NCBI GenBank assembly: GCA_030710605.1
Contig: CP092874.1
Span: 76,233,783 to 76,297,782 of the forward strand
Length of the DNA stretch: 64,000 nt
Source of the DNA: Cordylochernes scorpioides
Taxonomy: Eukaryota; Arthropoda; Arachnida; Pseudoscorpiones; Chernetidae
Direction: 5' to 3'
This document shows positions 31,840 through 44,697 of the stretch, piece after piece. The notes under the pieces were generated by a model. That model worked only from the letters and a program-made list of their open reading frames with translations. It had not been told where the DNA came from and searched no databases. The position numbers were made by a program, and so were the translations under genes. The first letter of the stretch is position 1, and every line of letters starts with the position of its first letter.

Positions 31840-32000
31840 GCAACTCTTTTTTATTTACTTGATTAAAGGACGCTTTCGGGCAAGTCCTTCTTCAGCAACT
31901 AAAACGTATGGAACAGATAGTTGATATATTTTCCGATAGATGGCAATGGACCATCAAAAAATTCAGTTGCACGATCAGGAGATGTCCTTTTATATATATA
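31840..32000. repeat. FB3 right half with PLE hammerhead-like motif (copy 2)
   Basis: Partner of 3900-4066, including the minus-strand CTGAAGA...GAAA motif at about 31867-31905 and the cagttgcacgatcaggagat end. Confidence 0.45.
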
Positions 32001-32125
32001 GTATATATACTCTATACTATATATTAGTTTTAATCTCTATATATCTATGGAATACTTTTGAATTCAATTTAATATAGAGAGATATAATAAAACTTTATAA
32101 AAACATGTTAGCGTACAAGGGCTTC

Positions 32126-32447
32126 ACAAAATGTTTTATTATTATTATTATTCCTAGTACACGTGGTAAAGGCCATGATAATCATGGTGCGTAGTTAAGC
32201 GACTGCTTTTACTTAAAGTGCATCACATGTCTACACATGTGAAAAGCAATTCGAATCTGTACCTTCAAATGTACCAGAGCCTCGCTTAGTTACTTGCACT
32301 CGCTTGTGGAGTTGGACTTTTGCAAGATTCGGGGGCCATTGGAGCACTTTTTTTTTATTTTATTAGAAAAAGGTGCCAATGCGGGATTCGATCCCGGGTC
32401 GTAGCAGTCGAAAACCAATGATTTAGACCACCAACCCCAAAATGTAT
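32126..32447 (-). mobile_element. tRNA-derived SINE (copy 2)
   Basis: Partner of 6608-6917. A- and B-box-like sequences are retained (ggttggtggtctaaatc, gggatcgaatcccgc). Confidence 0.7.
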
Positions 32448-32670
32448 TTTAAATGTTTATATAGAGAGAAAGACTAAGAGAAAACGTCTGAAGAAGAATA
32501 TTTAACATGAAAGCTTTCGGAATTTTAACAAATTATTCAAGAAACTTATTGCGGAGAACTGAGTCATCATTTTAAAAGTGTGTCTTAGAGAAGTATCGAA
32601 GTTGCATATATGCAAATGCAGACATTATTCGGTTCATAAAAAGAGATATAAATGCATATGATTTAATATA

Positions 32671-33323
32671 TTATGATGCATTACCGCGCCATCTGTTATC
32701 AAAATTCGAAACTATTATAGACGCGTATGATTCTTTTTACAAATAAACAATTTATACTGTTCTTACTGCAATGGAAAAAATAATAGTTTCGAATTTTGAT
32801 AACAGATGGCGCGCTAATGCATCATAATATAATTGCTATAATAAAAGACACAAATTGATATTTGAGGAAGAACGATTGCTCGAAACATATTATATATTTA
32901 TAATTGTATGTAATTCTGCTGTCCTCAAAGCTTATGTCCATAGTTCATCTAAAATACCCATTCAAACAGTCTAGCATCAGTATCACTATAAAAGGAAGAT
33001 CGAAAAATGAAATATGTATGAAGGCGGAACAATCTATGTAGAATCTATGGAACAATCTATGTAGAAGGCGGAACAATTGTTACTCGAAAAATGAAATATT
33101 TTGTAGAAGGCGGAATAATTGTTACGAAAAATGAAATATAACAGCGGTATGGTAGATTAAACTGGCGAAGCCGCTGGGAGGGTTCACCACTGATGAGCCA
33201 GGCCCTCCCATTAATATTTTAATTGCAGTAAGGCAGTAGAAATTGTTTATTTTTAAAAAGAAATCATACGCGTCTATAATAGTTTCGAATTTTGATAACA
33301 GATGACGCGCTAATGTATCATAA
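32671..33323. mobile_element. Foldback element FB-A (copy 2), enlarged
   Basis: Partner of 7148-7675 with the same arms. It is about 125 bp longer because of a scrambled patch at 33015-33135, where gaaggcggaacaat and atgtagaa repeat in different orders. Confidence 0.65.
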
Positions 33324-33337
33324 TGAATAGTTTTATT

Positions 33338-33401
33338 CCTATCTCAGTATTTAGCGGGAAGAATGTTGTCTTCGTTTGTTAAGTAAACCGATCTCTCCCT
33401 C
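33338..33401 (+). repeat. Fragment of LTR-G (copy 2)
   Basis: Partner of 7690-7752. Confidence 0.6.
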
Positions 33402-34071
33402 TTTAATTTCCTTAATGAATTTCCTCCTGGAATAATTTCCATCTACATTTTGGCCATAGATTTGGCCCACCCACTATGCAGCTAAACACCTCTTTGACAG
33501 ATTGTGAATATTCCATTGGATCCCATGTGGATCTCATGGAATAAAGTCCGCCCCGGTCTGACGAGGGCCATTAGCCCTTAACCATGGTCTCTAGGTGGAC
33601 TCTTCTCAGTTTGCCAAAGCTGTGGCTTTGTCACCAACCCGAGGCCGCTAGCTTGCGGCGACGGTCAATAGATGGCGTCTAGTTTTGACGTTCAATAGAT
33701 TTCCGATTTTAATGACAACATTTTACCCTTTGATAATCGATTTTAAATTATTTGTTTCCAATGCTCGATTAAAAAGCGGATATAAAATGTCTTATATAAT
33801 TATATTAGTTTCAATTAAAATAAAGGCATTTCGATAAAAAAAAACTTTTAAAAAATGATAAAATTATAAAAATATATTTGAAATTTGAAAATATCGTTTT
33901 AAAATGAAATTGTTATCAAAGTGTAAAATGCCTTAAAACTGCAAAACCTATATACGAACAAAAATAAAATAATTCTTTATTAGAATCAAAAATGTGCTTA
34001 TATTGAAATCAAAAAATGTGCTTTTTATATTAAAAATAACTATAACAAAACACAGTAATAAAATATACAAA
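33402..34071. other. No gene; flank of copia (copy 2)
   Basis: Partner of 7753-8423; nothing coding recognised. The copia TSD tttaa is at 34072-34076. Confidence 0.5.
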
Positions 34072-34133
34072 TTTAATGTTGAAAAAAAAAGAAAGAAAAT
34101 GTTTTAAAATAGTAAATCAATGATCTTGAAATA

Positions 34134-36513
34134 CACCTATCCCCCGATTTACACGGTACTTGTTTTACACGTTTTCGCTTTTACACGGTTTTTCAAATAA
34201 GTTTTTTTGTTTTGTTTTTATCGCAATTTTTATCGCGGGAAAAATGCGGGAAATTTTGGAGGGAAATGATGGCAATTTACCAAATAGGTTTAATTAAAAG
34301 AAAAAATTAAAACATTTTAATTTGAATAAAAATTATAATATTAAATATTTTTTTAAAAATAAAAGTTTTTGATCTTCCCTCCAAAATTTCCCGCATTATT
34401 TCCCTCTGAATTTTACTTTAATCACAGCCAAATTAACATAAATTAAAAAATATATATATAGGCTTACAATGAAGAATGAAGTTAAAAGAAAAGTTATTTC
34501 TTTAGAAACTAAAATCGAAATTTTGGATCGCTTACGAAAGGGAGATAGAGTAGCAGATGTTGCAAAATCATATAGCCTGAACGAAGCTACAATAAGAACT
34601 ATTAGAACAAATGAAAACACAATTAGAAAGAGTGTTGCAGCTGGCAATACAACGAGTATGGGCACAAGATCATACACCAGAAATATCGCAATGGAAAAAA
34701 TGGAGCAAGCGTTTATGCTTTGGATAGAAGATCAAACACACACAAAAAAGAGTACCCATTGATACAAGCGCTATAACAAATAAAGCATTACGAATTTACG
34801 AAAAAAATGTAGAGCAATTGCCATCTTCTTCTTCAACTGAAAAGAAACCAAATTTTTTGGCAAGTCATGGCTGGTTTGAAAGATTTAAAATAAGACATTC
34901 TTTACACAGAGCTTAAAATTAAAAGGTGAACTGGCTTCTGGCGACGTAGATGCAGCCCAAGAATATCCAGCAAAATTTGCAGAAATTATTAACGACAATT
35001 CATACACCCCTGATCAGGTTTTCAATGCTGATGAGTCAGGGTTATTCTGGAAAAAAATGCCTGAAAGGACTTATGTCTCAAAATTTTATAAATCGGCTGG
35101 TGGTCATAAAGCAGCAAAAGATCGCATAACAATTCTTTTCTGTAGCAATGCTTCAGGAGATTATATGATGAAACCATTAGTGATTAACAAATCAAAAATG
35201 CCCCGTGCCTTCAAAGGAGTAAACATCAATAATCTTCCCGTTTATTGGAGGGCTAATAAGAAAGCGTGGGTTACTGCTGCAATGTTTACTGAATGGTTTG
35301 ATGAATGTTTTATCCCAGATGCAAAAATATATATATTTAAGTTCAAAGGGATTGCCTTTTAAAGTGCTTTTGTTAATTGACAATGCGCCGGGTCACCCAC
35401 AAGATCTAGAATATGAAAACGTTAAAGTAACATTTTTACCAAAAAATACAACTTCATTATTACAACCATTGGACCCAGGCATAATTTCTACTTTTAAAGC
35501 TTTGTACATAAAACGAGCCTTTACATATATTTTGGAACAAATGGAGAACAATGAATTTTTAACAGTTATTAGTGCTTGGAAAAATTTTACAATGTTAGAC
35601 TGTGTGAAGCATATCGCCTTATCATACACTGCGATTAAGCAAACAACGCTCAATAGCTGTTGGAAAAAATTGTGGCCAAATGTAGTCAAAAATGAACATT
35701 CCATTTCAACGTTAAATGAATATTCGCAGATAGTACAGATGGCACATTCATTGGGCGGAGAAGGTTTTGATGATTTTACTGATGGTGATATCGCAGAGTT
35801 AATGGCTGATACAGAACTAAGTGAGAATGATTTAGTTAACTTAGTTTGCGAAAGTGAGTCTGACAAATCTGATGAAGAGGAATTAGTACCAGTAACATTC
35901 ACTGCTAAAGTCATCCGCGAAGGACTCGCATTGGGAAGAAAGCTGGGTAATCATTTTATGCAAAATGACACAAACGTTGAAAGGGCTTTACGATTCCAAC
36001 GTGACATAAATCGCTGCTTGACTCAATATGAAGAAGTTTACAAAGATCTTACAAAAAATTCGAAGCAATTGTTAATAACCGATTTTATTACCATCTCTCA
36101 TAATGTAAATATTTCTGCTTCAAACATCGAATCGGCCCAAATAACTTCGAGTGATGAAAGTGAATTCGAACCTTCGATTCGAAAAAAGAATGAGTAATTT
36201 CTGACAGTGATGAAAGATAATAAAACACCTTTGGTTTTATTTTTTGTTCTTCTGTTTATGTATGTATTGTATTATATTTAAAAAAAAAACAGTGTTTCCG
36301 TAATATATTACATATTTTAACCTGTCAATGCATTTTATTTTTATTTTCTGTGTACACCTAAAAATATTTGTAAAAATCACAACTGTTAAATAGCAAAATT
36401 ATGCATTTTCTGCTAGCTTTTCGATTTACACGGATTTGACTTTAAATTTTTTAATTTTCTATTTACACGTTTTTCTCAGGAACGTATCTACGGTGTAAAT
36501 CGGGGGATAGGTG
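34134..36513 (+). mobile_element. pogo/Tigger-type DNA transposon (copy 2)
   Basis: TIRs start cacctatcccccgattta at 34134 and end ggggataggtg at 36513; TA at 34132-34133 and 36514-36515. Same locus as 8486-10840. Confidence 0.95.
34469..36200 (+). pseudogene. Tigger transposase (copy 2), disrupted
   Basis: Here the N-terminal helix-turn-helix part is open for 97 codons (LRKGDRVADVAKSYSLNEAT). Then come frameshifts near 34745 and 34915; the DDE core frame 35057-35362 holds the stretch between the first and second Asp, and the C-terminal part runs from 35298 (LLLIDNAPGH, where the Asp is kept but the neighbouring residue differs from copy 1). The distribution of lesions differs from copy 1, so most decay followed the duplication. 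Confidence 0.9.
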
Positions 36514-36605
36514 TACTTTTGGACTGACAACACTGTAATATAAAAAATGAGAACAAAGAGTGTTGGTTTTGTTTACATAATTAGTAAGTATCATTGTTAA
36601 TTGGG

Positions 36606-36641
<36 letters not shown>

Positions 36642-36837
36642 AAAATAATAAATTTAAAATACTTTCATAAAAGGTAAATCGCCTAATTCTTTGAAACCAC
36701 TTCAGCTGTAAGTAAACTTGTTATTTGTTGTTTCATAGTCTGAACCATAAAAGATTCCCAACATGGTAGCAGAGCGTGGTTTTTGAATCGCGGTAAAATA
36801 TATATAAAATATAGGATAAAATATAAATAAGACAAAA

Positions 36838-37840
36838 ATGGCTGTCAGCGAAGATATCACAAATATGATAGACTTAAAAGTCCTGAAAAATTTTTATTTA
36901 TGTAATTTTCAGATAACACTTATTTTAAAAGCAAATGGCCTTCTAGATATTGTAAATGGAAAATCGTTGTTTGAAGACTTGAAAGATGAAACTGGAAGAG
37001 ATAAAAGGAGCCTAAAAGACGCCAAAGCACAAAAATACATAATGTTAACCATTGAAAAGAATGTTTTAACACATATTCTACATTGCAAAACTTCAAAAGA
37101 AATGTATGAAAAACTAGTAACCATTTATAAAAGAGAAGATGGGTAATTAAAGTGTAAATTAATACAAGAATTTCATGGATTCAAATTTGATTTTAAAAAA
37201 TACAGATATGGCAACAAATATAAGCAGAATGCAAAATTTAGTATTCAAACTAAATAATGTAAAACAAGAAATTGAGGAAAGCTTTGTAATTTCTAAAAGA
37301 TTGAGAATTTTGCCAGACTACTTTAATTACTTCAGCACAGAATGGGACTCGACACCAATGTAAACGTTAGCAAATTTAATATCAAGACTATCACTTGAAG
37401 AAACTAAACAAAAAGTAATGCCTGAAGAGGGAATAGCGATGAATGCTACTAAAGTAAAGCAGTGCTTTAACTGTAAAAAGAGCGGGAACTTAGCAAAATA
37501 TTGTAGACCAAATAAAAAATGGTGTACCATCTGTAAAAAGACAAATCATACTCAAGACCAATGCTTCTTTAAGAAATTTCAAAATAAATTCCAGGAAAAT
37601 ATTCCTTGCCGAATTTGTAAAAAGATAAATAATAAAGAAAAGGATTGCTTTTTCAGAAACAAAAATGAAGAAAAATTGTCCTTTTTTGCAGGAGAGACTT
37701 TAAAATGTAAAAATGAGGAATTGTTAGAATTCATTGTAGACGGTGGCTCAACAAGCCATATGATAAATAGTAAAAAGTTTTTACTAGATGAAGTAGATTG
37801 TAACTCAAAATATCAACAGCAAAAAAGGAAGAAACTCTAA
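36838..37840 (+). pseudogene. copia gag and protease (copy 2), disrupted
   Basis: MAVSEDITNM starts gag; a stop at about 37144, then a second piece (37175 onward), then three uninterrupted CCHC knuckles at 37448-37650. The protease motif reads FIVDGGSTSHM: the Asp is kept but the usual DSG is DGG. After about 37810 some 60 bases of the following region are rearranged. The knuckle region shows the site into which the LINE inserted in copy 1. Confidence 0.88.
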
Positions 37841-39180
37841 TAGCAAAATCACTCGGAAAAATATAGTGCCATAAATAAGTGCCATTACCAGAAATAGAGG
37901 CAAAGTCGTCTTTGAAGATGAAAAGGGATTTGTCGTAAAAATGGAATAAAAGTTTTAGAAGGAGAAAAACGGGAAAATGGACTCTATACAATAAATATAG
38001 AAACAGAAAATCCCAAAATTGAAGAATCTCACTTAACAGTTACCCAAAATGAAGAAATGCTAAAATGGCACAGAAAAATGGGTCACATAAGTTTTTCAAG
38101 CCTAAGAGAATTAAAATCTATGGTAAATGGAATAAACATAGAAAAAATAAGTCAAGATGAAATTTGTTTAAACATGCTTTAAAGCTAACAGGTAAGAAAG
38201 CCATTCAATTCCATTAGAACAAAATCAAAAAGGCCTTTAGAATAATCCATACAGATGTATGTGGACCTTTAGATCCCACTACCCCATGACAACAAAAACT
38301 ATTTTTTAACATTTCTTGATGATTACACACATTTTTGTCATGTTTATTTGTTACAAAATAAATATGAAGTAAAATGGTATCTAAAAGAATTTATCACAGA
38401 AGCAGAAAACCGAATGAATCTAAAAGTTTCAAAAATAAGATGTGACAATGACGAGAATATGTAAATGAAGATATAAAATCCTAGTACAAAGCTAAAGGAA
38501 TCATTATGGATCTCACCATACCTCACTCACCTCAGCTAAACGGCAAAGCCGAAAGATTAAATAGAACCCTGATGGAGAAAACTACTCTTTTGATTGATTC
38601 TGGTGTAGAAAAATACATGTGGGGAGAAGCTGTATGGGTTTCAGCCTATTTGCTGAACCGAAGCCCTACTCAAGAATTAGAGAAAACCCCCCTGCAGAAC
38701 TTTGGTTCAACAAAAGACCAAATTTGTCAAACTTACAACTTTTTGGTTGTGAAGCTTATGCCAAAACCCTGAAACACTCAAAGAAATTGGAAGACAGGTA
38801 AAAAAATATACCTTTATAGGTTATGCACCAAATGGTTATCGCCTTTGGGATGAACAAGACAAGCGAATCTTTACAGCTAGAGATGTATTTTTTTTTAGAT
38901 AAAGAATGTATAAATAAAGAAGAAAAAAATACCTATTGTCGAACCAGAAGAAGAATCTGAAGATCAACTAGAATTAAATGAAGAACCAAGTCTACCAGAA
39001 ATCTCTGAAGACACAAAGAAGAAATCCCTACAAAACCAAGTACTTCAAAATATAATCTTAGACCAAGAAGTAGTTTACAAACACCATCAAGATATGAAGA
39101 CTTCTATTTAGAGCGGGATGGAACAAGAGAATCAGCTCTTCTAACTTACTCGGAAGCTATATATCTGGTCCAAATTAAGA
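37841..39180 (+). pseudogene. copia integrase (copy 2), disrupted
   Basis: WHRKMGHISFSSLRELKSM with a damaged CETC region (a frameshift near 38165 abolishes the second zinc pair), then core motifs including FLTFLDDYTHF and HSPQLNGKAERLNRT with the catalytic Glu. Frame shifts near 38690 and 38810; an acidic tail ends before 39130. Confidence 0.85.
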
Positions 39181-39960
39181 AAAATGGAAAAAGGCAATAA
39201 AAGAAGAAAAAGAGTCTCTTCCCCAAAATTGAAGTTTGGGATATAGTAAAAGAAAATGAAGCGTCAAACAAGAAGATTCTGACCTCTAAATGGCTCTTTA
39301 AAGTGAAAGAAGATGGCCGCTACAAAGCAAGACTAGTTGTAAGAAGCTTTGAACAAGAAGCAGGCATTGATTATGATGAGACATTCAGTCCAGTTATAAG
39401 CACTGTCTCCTTAAGGATATACTTTGCTCTAATGGCTAAGAAAAAGTTTGTTTTTAAAACATTTGACATAAAAACAGCTTTTCTATATGGGTGTCTGGAT
39501 GAAGAAATATATGTTCAATTGCCAGAAGGTTATAAAGGGAAAATATGTAGGTTAAGAAAGGCATTGTATTGTTTGAAGCAAGCCCCATTAAAATGGAATG
39601 AAAGATTAAAAACCTTTCTCAAATCCAAGATTTCATAAAACTAAAATCAGAGCCATGTCTTTTTAAAAATAACAAAAGAAATATGTACCTTGCAATATAT
39701 GTAGATGGTGGTATCTTAATGGGAGATAATGAAGAAGAATTAAATAATATTTTAGAAAAATTATCCCAAGAGTTTGAAGTTAAAATAAACAATGATCCAA
39801 TAACTTTTTTGGGAATAAATTTGTGTTTTGAGAAAGAAAAGAAAATTTTCCTTTCACAAGAAAATTATGCAAAATCAGTTATTGAAATATATAATATGCA
39901 AAACTCAAAAAACCAGTACACACTCCCATTACAGATGTAGTAAAAGAATTAGACAAAAAC
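39181..39960 (+). pseudogene. copia reverse transcriptase (copy 2), disrupted
   Basis: Retains KARLVVRSFEQEAGIDYDET, TFDIKTAFLYG and ALYCLKQAPLKWN (missing in copy 1), but the active-site box reads IYVDGGILMGDN: the second Asp of YVDD is Gly, which would abolish polymerisation. Frameshift near 39630. Confidence 0.88.
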
Positions 39961-41140
39961 TTAGAAATATCAAATGATAACAAATTTCCCTAAAGACAAG
40001 CAATTGGAAGCCTTTTATATTTGACAAATAAAACTAGACCAGACATGACCTTTGCCACAAATTTTGAAAGCAGGTCAATGCATGATCCTACTGTCAAATT
40101 ATTTGACAAACATAGCAGTTTTAATCTCAGTTATGCGGAAAGTATGTTGTTTATTTGTTAAGTGAACTGATCTCCCACGCCTTCTCATTGGACGAATGTG
40201 GCCATGTTTGTACATAAAAGAGGGTTGAAACGGAATGCGATCAAATGATTTTGGGCTCAAAAATCATTACTTTTGGTTAGTAGCCCGTTAAACCATATAT
40301 AAAAGGAATGCGATGAGTCGTAGAGTGGTGTTCGAGTTGAGACGCTTAAAGCGTTCTCTGTGTGCTTGTCTGGTGTTTCTCCTCGCATACCTGTGAAACC
40401 CCGGTCCGCTCCCTGCCAACGCTACAATAAAGCTAAGTACTGTTTTATTTTATTTAACAAATCGTGAGTTGTTTTTATCTCCTTTTTGTTGTTAGTGTTG
40501 TACTCTTGAGTGTACTTTTTTCTGTGTTTAAGGTACTCTTACTGTAGACCCTAGTTTATTGTTTTTTGTGTGATAACCCGCAAAAGTATTAACTTTTGTC
40601 ACTACAACTCAAGATATTATAAACATAAAAAGAACCCTAAGATATTTAAATCACACCACCAATTTAGGCATATCATATGATGGAGAGATGCCATTTGAAT
40701 TAAATGTGTATTGTGATTCTGACTTTGCTGGAGATATTAAAACTAGAAAAAGTACCACAGGATATGTAGTTTACTTATGTGGAGGTCCCATAAGTTGGTG
40801 CTCCAGAAAGCAACCTGTAATTGCTCTTTCCAGCACTGAAGCAGAGTTCATTGCTGCAGTAGATGCATGCAAAGAAGTGTCATACCTAAGATCCCTATTA
40901 GAATAATTAATTCCAGATAATTTTGATATAAATATCTATGTTGATAACCAAAGCACTATAAAAATTATAAAATCAGGCCAATTCACCACTAAAACTAAAC
41001 ATATTGATGTCAAATAGCATTTTGTGAAAGATCAAGCTCAAAAGTTTAACCTGATATATTGTCCAACAGAACACCAAATTGCAGACATCCTAAAAAACAT
41101 CTAGCCAGACCAAAGTTTGACAAATACAAATACCTTCTAA
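39961..41140 (+). pseudogene. copia RNase H (copy 2), split by a solo LTR
   Basis: The frame runs to 40091, is interrupted by the LTR (40092-40601) and resumes: YCDSDFAGDIKTRKSTTGY, GGPISWCSRKQPVIALSSTE and DACKEVSYLRS, with a stop near 40904 and another in KTKHIDVK near 41017. Confidence 0.88.
40092..40601 (+). mobile_element. Solo LTR of gypsy-type family LTR-G
   Basis: 510 bp, TGTCAAATTATTTGAC...CTTTTGTCA, inserted into copia with TSD ctac (40088-40091 and 40602-40605); copy 1 has the intact site (gatcctacaactcaag, near 17437). Internal promoter signals are a TATA-like atataaaag near 40300, an aataaagctaagtactg polyadenylation region near 40430 and the conserved block gaatgtggccatgtttgta. 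Other copies are at 51352-51920, 56639-57098, 58911-59357, 61769-61995 and 63497-63870. Confidence 0.95.
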
Positions 41141-41212
41141 TGACAACCATTTAAAACATAAGTCAAGTGAAGAAACTGTTGAATGTGGAAAGATCGCTGA
41201 TTTAAGAGAGAA

Positions 41213-41508
41213 TGTTTTAAAAAAAAAGAAAGAAATGTTTTAAAATAGTAAATCAATGATCTTGAAATACTTTTGGACTGACAACACTGTAATATAAAAA
41301 CGAGAACAAAGAGTGTTGGTTTTGTTTACATAATTAGTAAGTGTAATTGTTAATTGTTTTCTTTCTCTCTCTCTCTCTCTCTTTGAAAATAATAAATTTA
41401 AAATACTTTCATAAAAGGTAAAATCGCCTAATTCTTTTAAACCATTTCAGCTGTAAGTAAACTTGATATTTGTTGTTTCATTGTCTGAACCATAAAAGAC
41501 TCCCAACA
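41213..41508 (+). repeat. copia 3' LTR (copy 2)
   Basis: Uninterrupted LTR preceded by ttaagagagaa; shows the Tigger target gaaatacttttggactg in its empty form. Confidence 0.93.
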
Positions 41509-41690
41509 TTTAATTTAAAATGAATGTGTTTCAGTTAAAAAAAAAAAAAAAAAATTTGAAAAGAAAACATGTTTTGCTGTTAAAGTTTCAAATAAAAAAA
41601 AATAGAAAGATATCGCTCAAAAATGAAAAGGCTCTTATTAAAGTGTAAAATGTCTTTAAAGTGTAAAAACTATATTTGATTAATTATAAG

Positions 41691-42071
41691 ACAATAACGC
41701 GTCATCTATATATAAGAAATGTATTCATTAAAGCATGGATGTTTCTTTTATACATAAAACAATTTTTAAAAACATTTATAATTGATAAAACAAAATTTAT
41801 ATATAATTCTATTGTCCTAAAATCTTATGTACATAGTTTGATTGAATACCATTTCTTAAATTCCACCCTTCAGTGTAGCATATATAAGCAGAATCGTCCA
41901 ATACAGTATCAGAGCTCTAAAAAGCGGTCTGGTAGAATAAATTGGTGAAACCGTTGAGAAAGTTCACCACTGATGAACCAAGCCCTACCAATATTTTTTC
42001 GTCGCAGTAAGAACAGTAGAAGTTTGTTTTATGTATAAAATGAATATTCGTGCTTTAATAAATTCATTTTG
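41691..42071. mobile_element. Foldback element FB-B (copy 2)
   Basis: Partner of 19863-20238; core aaccgttgagaaagttcacc with ctgatgaaccaagccc. It lies directly next to the sequence that hosts the TIR element in copy 1. Confidence 0.6.
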
Positions 42072-42079
42072 AAAATAGA

Positions 42080-42205
42080 GCCATCCATATTTAAATCATT
42101 AGATAATAAAAAGGCATATATTGGATTTAACAAAAGATTTTTTTGCCAATATTTCGGTTGGCTGAACGCCAAACCTTTATCAAGGCATTACATTTTGTAT
42201 AAATA
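42080..42205. repeat. Single FB-C arm (copy 2)
   Basis: Partner of 20240-20370. Confidence 0.6.
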
Positions 42206-42423
42206 AATTCAGCGCCGCATAGTTATAATATCACAGTTGAAATAATTTTAAAAATACAAAGTAGGTGGGAGAGATTTGTGACATGCAAAAATTATTATAA
42301 AAGTTACAATCAGAATTTCATCTATTATAATTGATTTAATATGCAAGAAACTTGTAAGGAAAAATTGCAAATGTCTTTACTAGAACAAAAATACACTGAA
42401 TAATCCATTTCGTCTTATATATA

Positions 42424-42546
42424 TATTTATAATAAAGATTCTTTCCTGCTTTTTACACTTTGACAAATTCATTAAGAAACCTGGCCCTAGATTTCTTATT
42501 GATTTTGTAAAAGTGTAAAAATAAGGAAATAATCTTTATTATAAAT
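42424..42546. repeat. Short inverted repeat (copy 2)
   Basis: Partner of 20589-20709. The following (TA)n tract (42600-42730) is the empty counterpart of the palindrome at 20819-21095. Confidence 0.5.
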
Positions 42547-44697
42547 TAAAAGTTATATGATGAACCTTTTTCCGGAAAATATTAATTATTATAATAATTA
42601 TAATATAATTGATATAATATATATATTATAAATATAATTTATAATTATATTATATATAATATAAAATATATTATATATAATAATATATTAATATATTATA
42701 TAATAATATATAATTTTTATATATAATCGAAAATTATCAGAAGCTTTAAATTAGGAAGTAATTGCAGCTAGTGAAATCTCATTTAAATTTCAAAATATTA
42801 TGTGAAGAAATTAAATAAAGCTAGTCCTAGATTCCTTATTAATTTTGTCAAAATATATATTTATGAATTTTATATAGATTCCATTTTAAATATTCTATTC
42901 TTATTTTGAATAATTCATTTAAAATTTTAATTAAATATCGTCAAATTAAATAGAAAGCAAGGTTCCCCACTAAAAATGCCATTAATATCTTTTAAATCAC
43001 TGAAAGATTTTTTTCTCTGTGGAGAAATATATTAAGGGAACTTTCTTCCTCTCCATTTAATCTTTTCCCGCCCTTTTTTGTTCTCCTTCCTTTTTTTTTC
43101 ATTGAAACACGATCTATTTAATTTTCGATTTATTTTGTCATTTTTGTGTGGAATAATGTATATGGAATAATGTATATGTGTGGAATAATGTAACGATATA
43201 TATATATATATATATATATATAGTGTAGAAACTATATAACAAAATTATAACAGTGATTCTAATTTTAAAACTTAAGGAGCAAACTGATAATAATGATAAC
43301 TTATATCAGTTGGATTTGATTAGATTAGCAAGCTAAATCTAAATTAATTATAATAATAAATAGTTATTTAATTTTATAGTCCAGTTTTGTATTAAGATTA
43401 TCTTCACTATTATGATCATTTAAATTCAAATTATAAAATTTGTAAAATGTTATTAATTTGTAGATAGAGAGAGAAAAAAAAAATCCTTTACTTCTACTAC
43501 ATCCTCAAGTTAATTATATATTTATAATTAATAACAATAAAAATTAACAAAGTAACGTCTATTACATCGGCTTTTACACGTCATTCAGACATACTCTAAT
43601 CCTATATATAGAATAATCGAAGAGAGAATATATATAATAGTTAGAAAAAAGAGAGAAAGACAGAACCATGCACTTTTAATCAAACTAATAATAAGGAAAA
43701 AAAAAAAAAAGAAAGAGTTTTATAAAGAAGGTAGATAAGATTGTTAGTATATATATATATATATTTTTTATGATTTTATATTTTATCCTTTTTTTTTTTA
43801 AAGATTTTTAAAGGTTTTTTTATTTTATAATATGATTATAAATAGTTGTATTTAGTAATATATCTATAGTATGAATTAACATTTGTTATAAGTTTGGATA
43901 TTATGTTTTGAAACCCTAATGGTAGACCAGACATACACAAAAGACTTTAGATTGAAATGAATTGGAAAAAGAGATCTGCTGGAACGGGGATCTTCAGATA
44001 AAAATTCCAGCGACATTTCATAGAAGGGGTGAAATGTCGCTGGAATTTTTATCTGAAGATCCCCGTTCCAGCAGATCTCTTTTTCCAATTCATTTCAATC
44101 TAAAGTCTTTTGTGTATGTCTGGTCTACCATTAGGGTTTCAAAACATAATATCCAAACTTATAACAAATGTTAATTCATACTATAGATATATTACTAAAT
44201 ACAACTATTTATAATCATATTATAAAATAAAAAAACCTTTAAAAATCTTTAAAAAAAAAAAGGATAAAATATAAAATCATAAAAAATATATATATATATA
44301 TACTAACAATCTTATCTACCTTCTTTATAAAACTCTTTCTTTTTTTTTTTTTTTTTCCTTATTATTAGTTTGATTAAAAGTGCATGGTTCTGTCTTTCTC
44401 TCTTTTTTCTAACTATTATATATATTCTCTCTTCGATTATTCTATATATAGGATTAGAGTATGTCTGAATGACGTGTAAAAGCCGATGTAATAGACGTTA
44501 CTTTGTTAATTTTTATTGTTATTAATTATAAATATATAATTAACTTGAGGATGTAGTAGAAGTAAAGGATTTTTTTTTTCTCTCTCTATCTACAAATTAA
44601 TAACATTTTACAAATTTTATAATTTGAATTTAAATGATCATAATAGTGAAGATAATCTTAATACAAAACTGGACTATAAAATTAAATAACTATTTAT

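Larger units (their letters stand above)
34077..41508 (+). mobile_element. Ty1/copia LTR retrotransposon, copy 2
   Basis: Same insertion as 8429-18350, with TSD tttaa at 34072-34076 and 41509-41513. 5' LTR 34077-36763 (split by Tigger), primer site at 36764, 3' LTR 41213-41508. It lacks the LINE and the heat-shock LTR of copy 1 but has its own solo LTR inside RNase H (40092-40601). Inactive. Confidence 0.95.

Noticed and set aside
43876-44174. Identical 70-residue frames on both strands
   Set aside because: They are the two arms of the PLE palindrome read symmetrically; no conserved protein.
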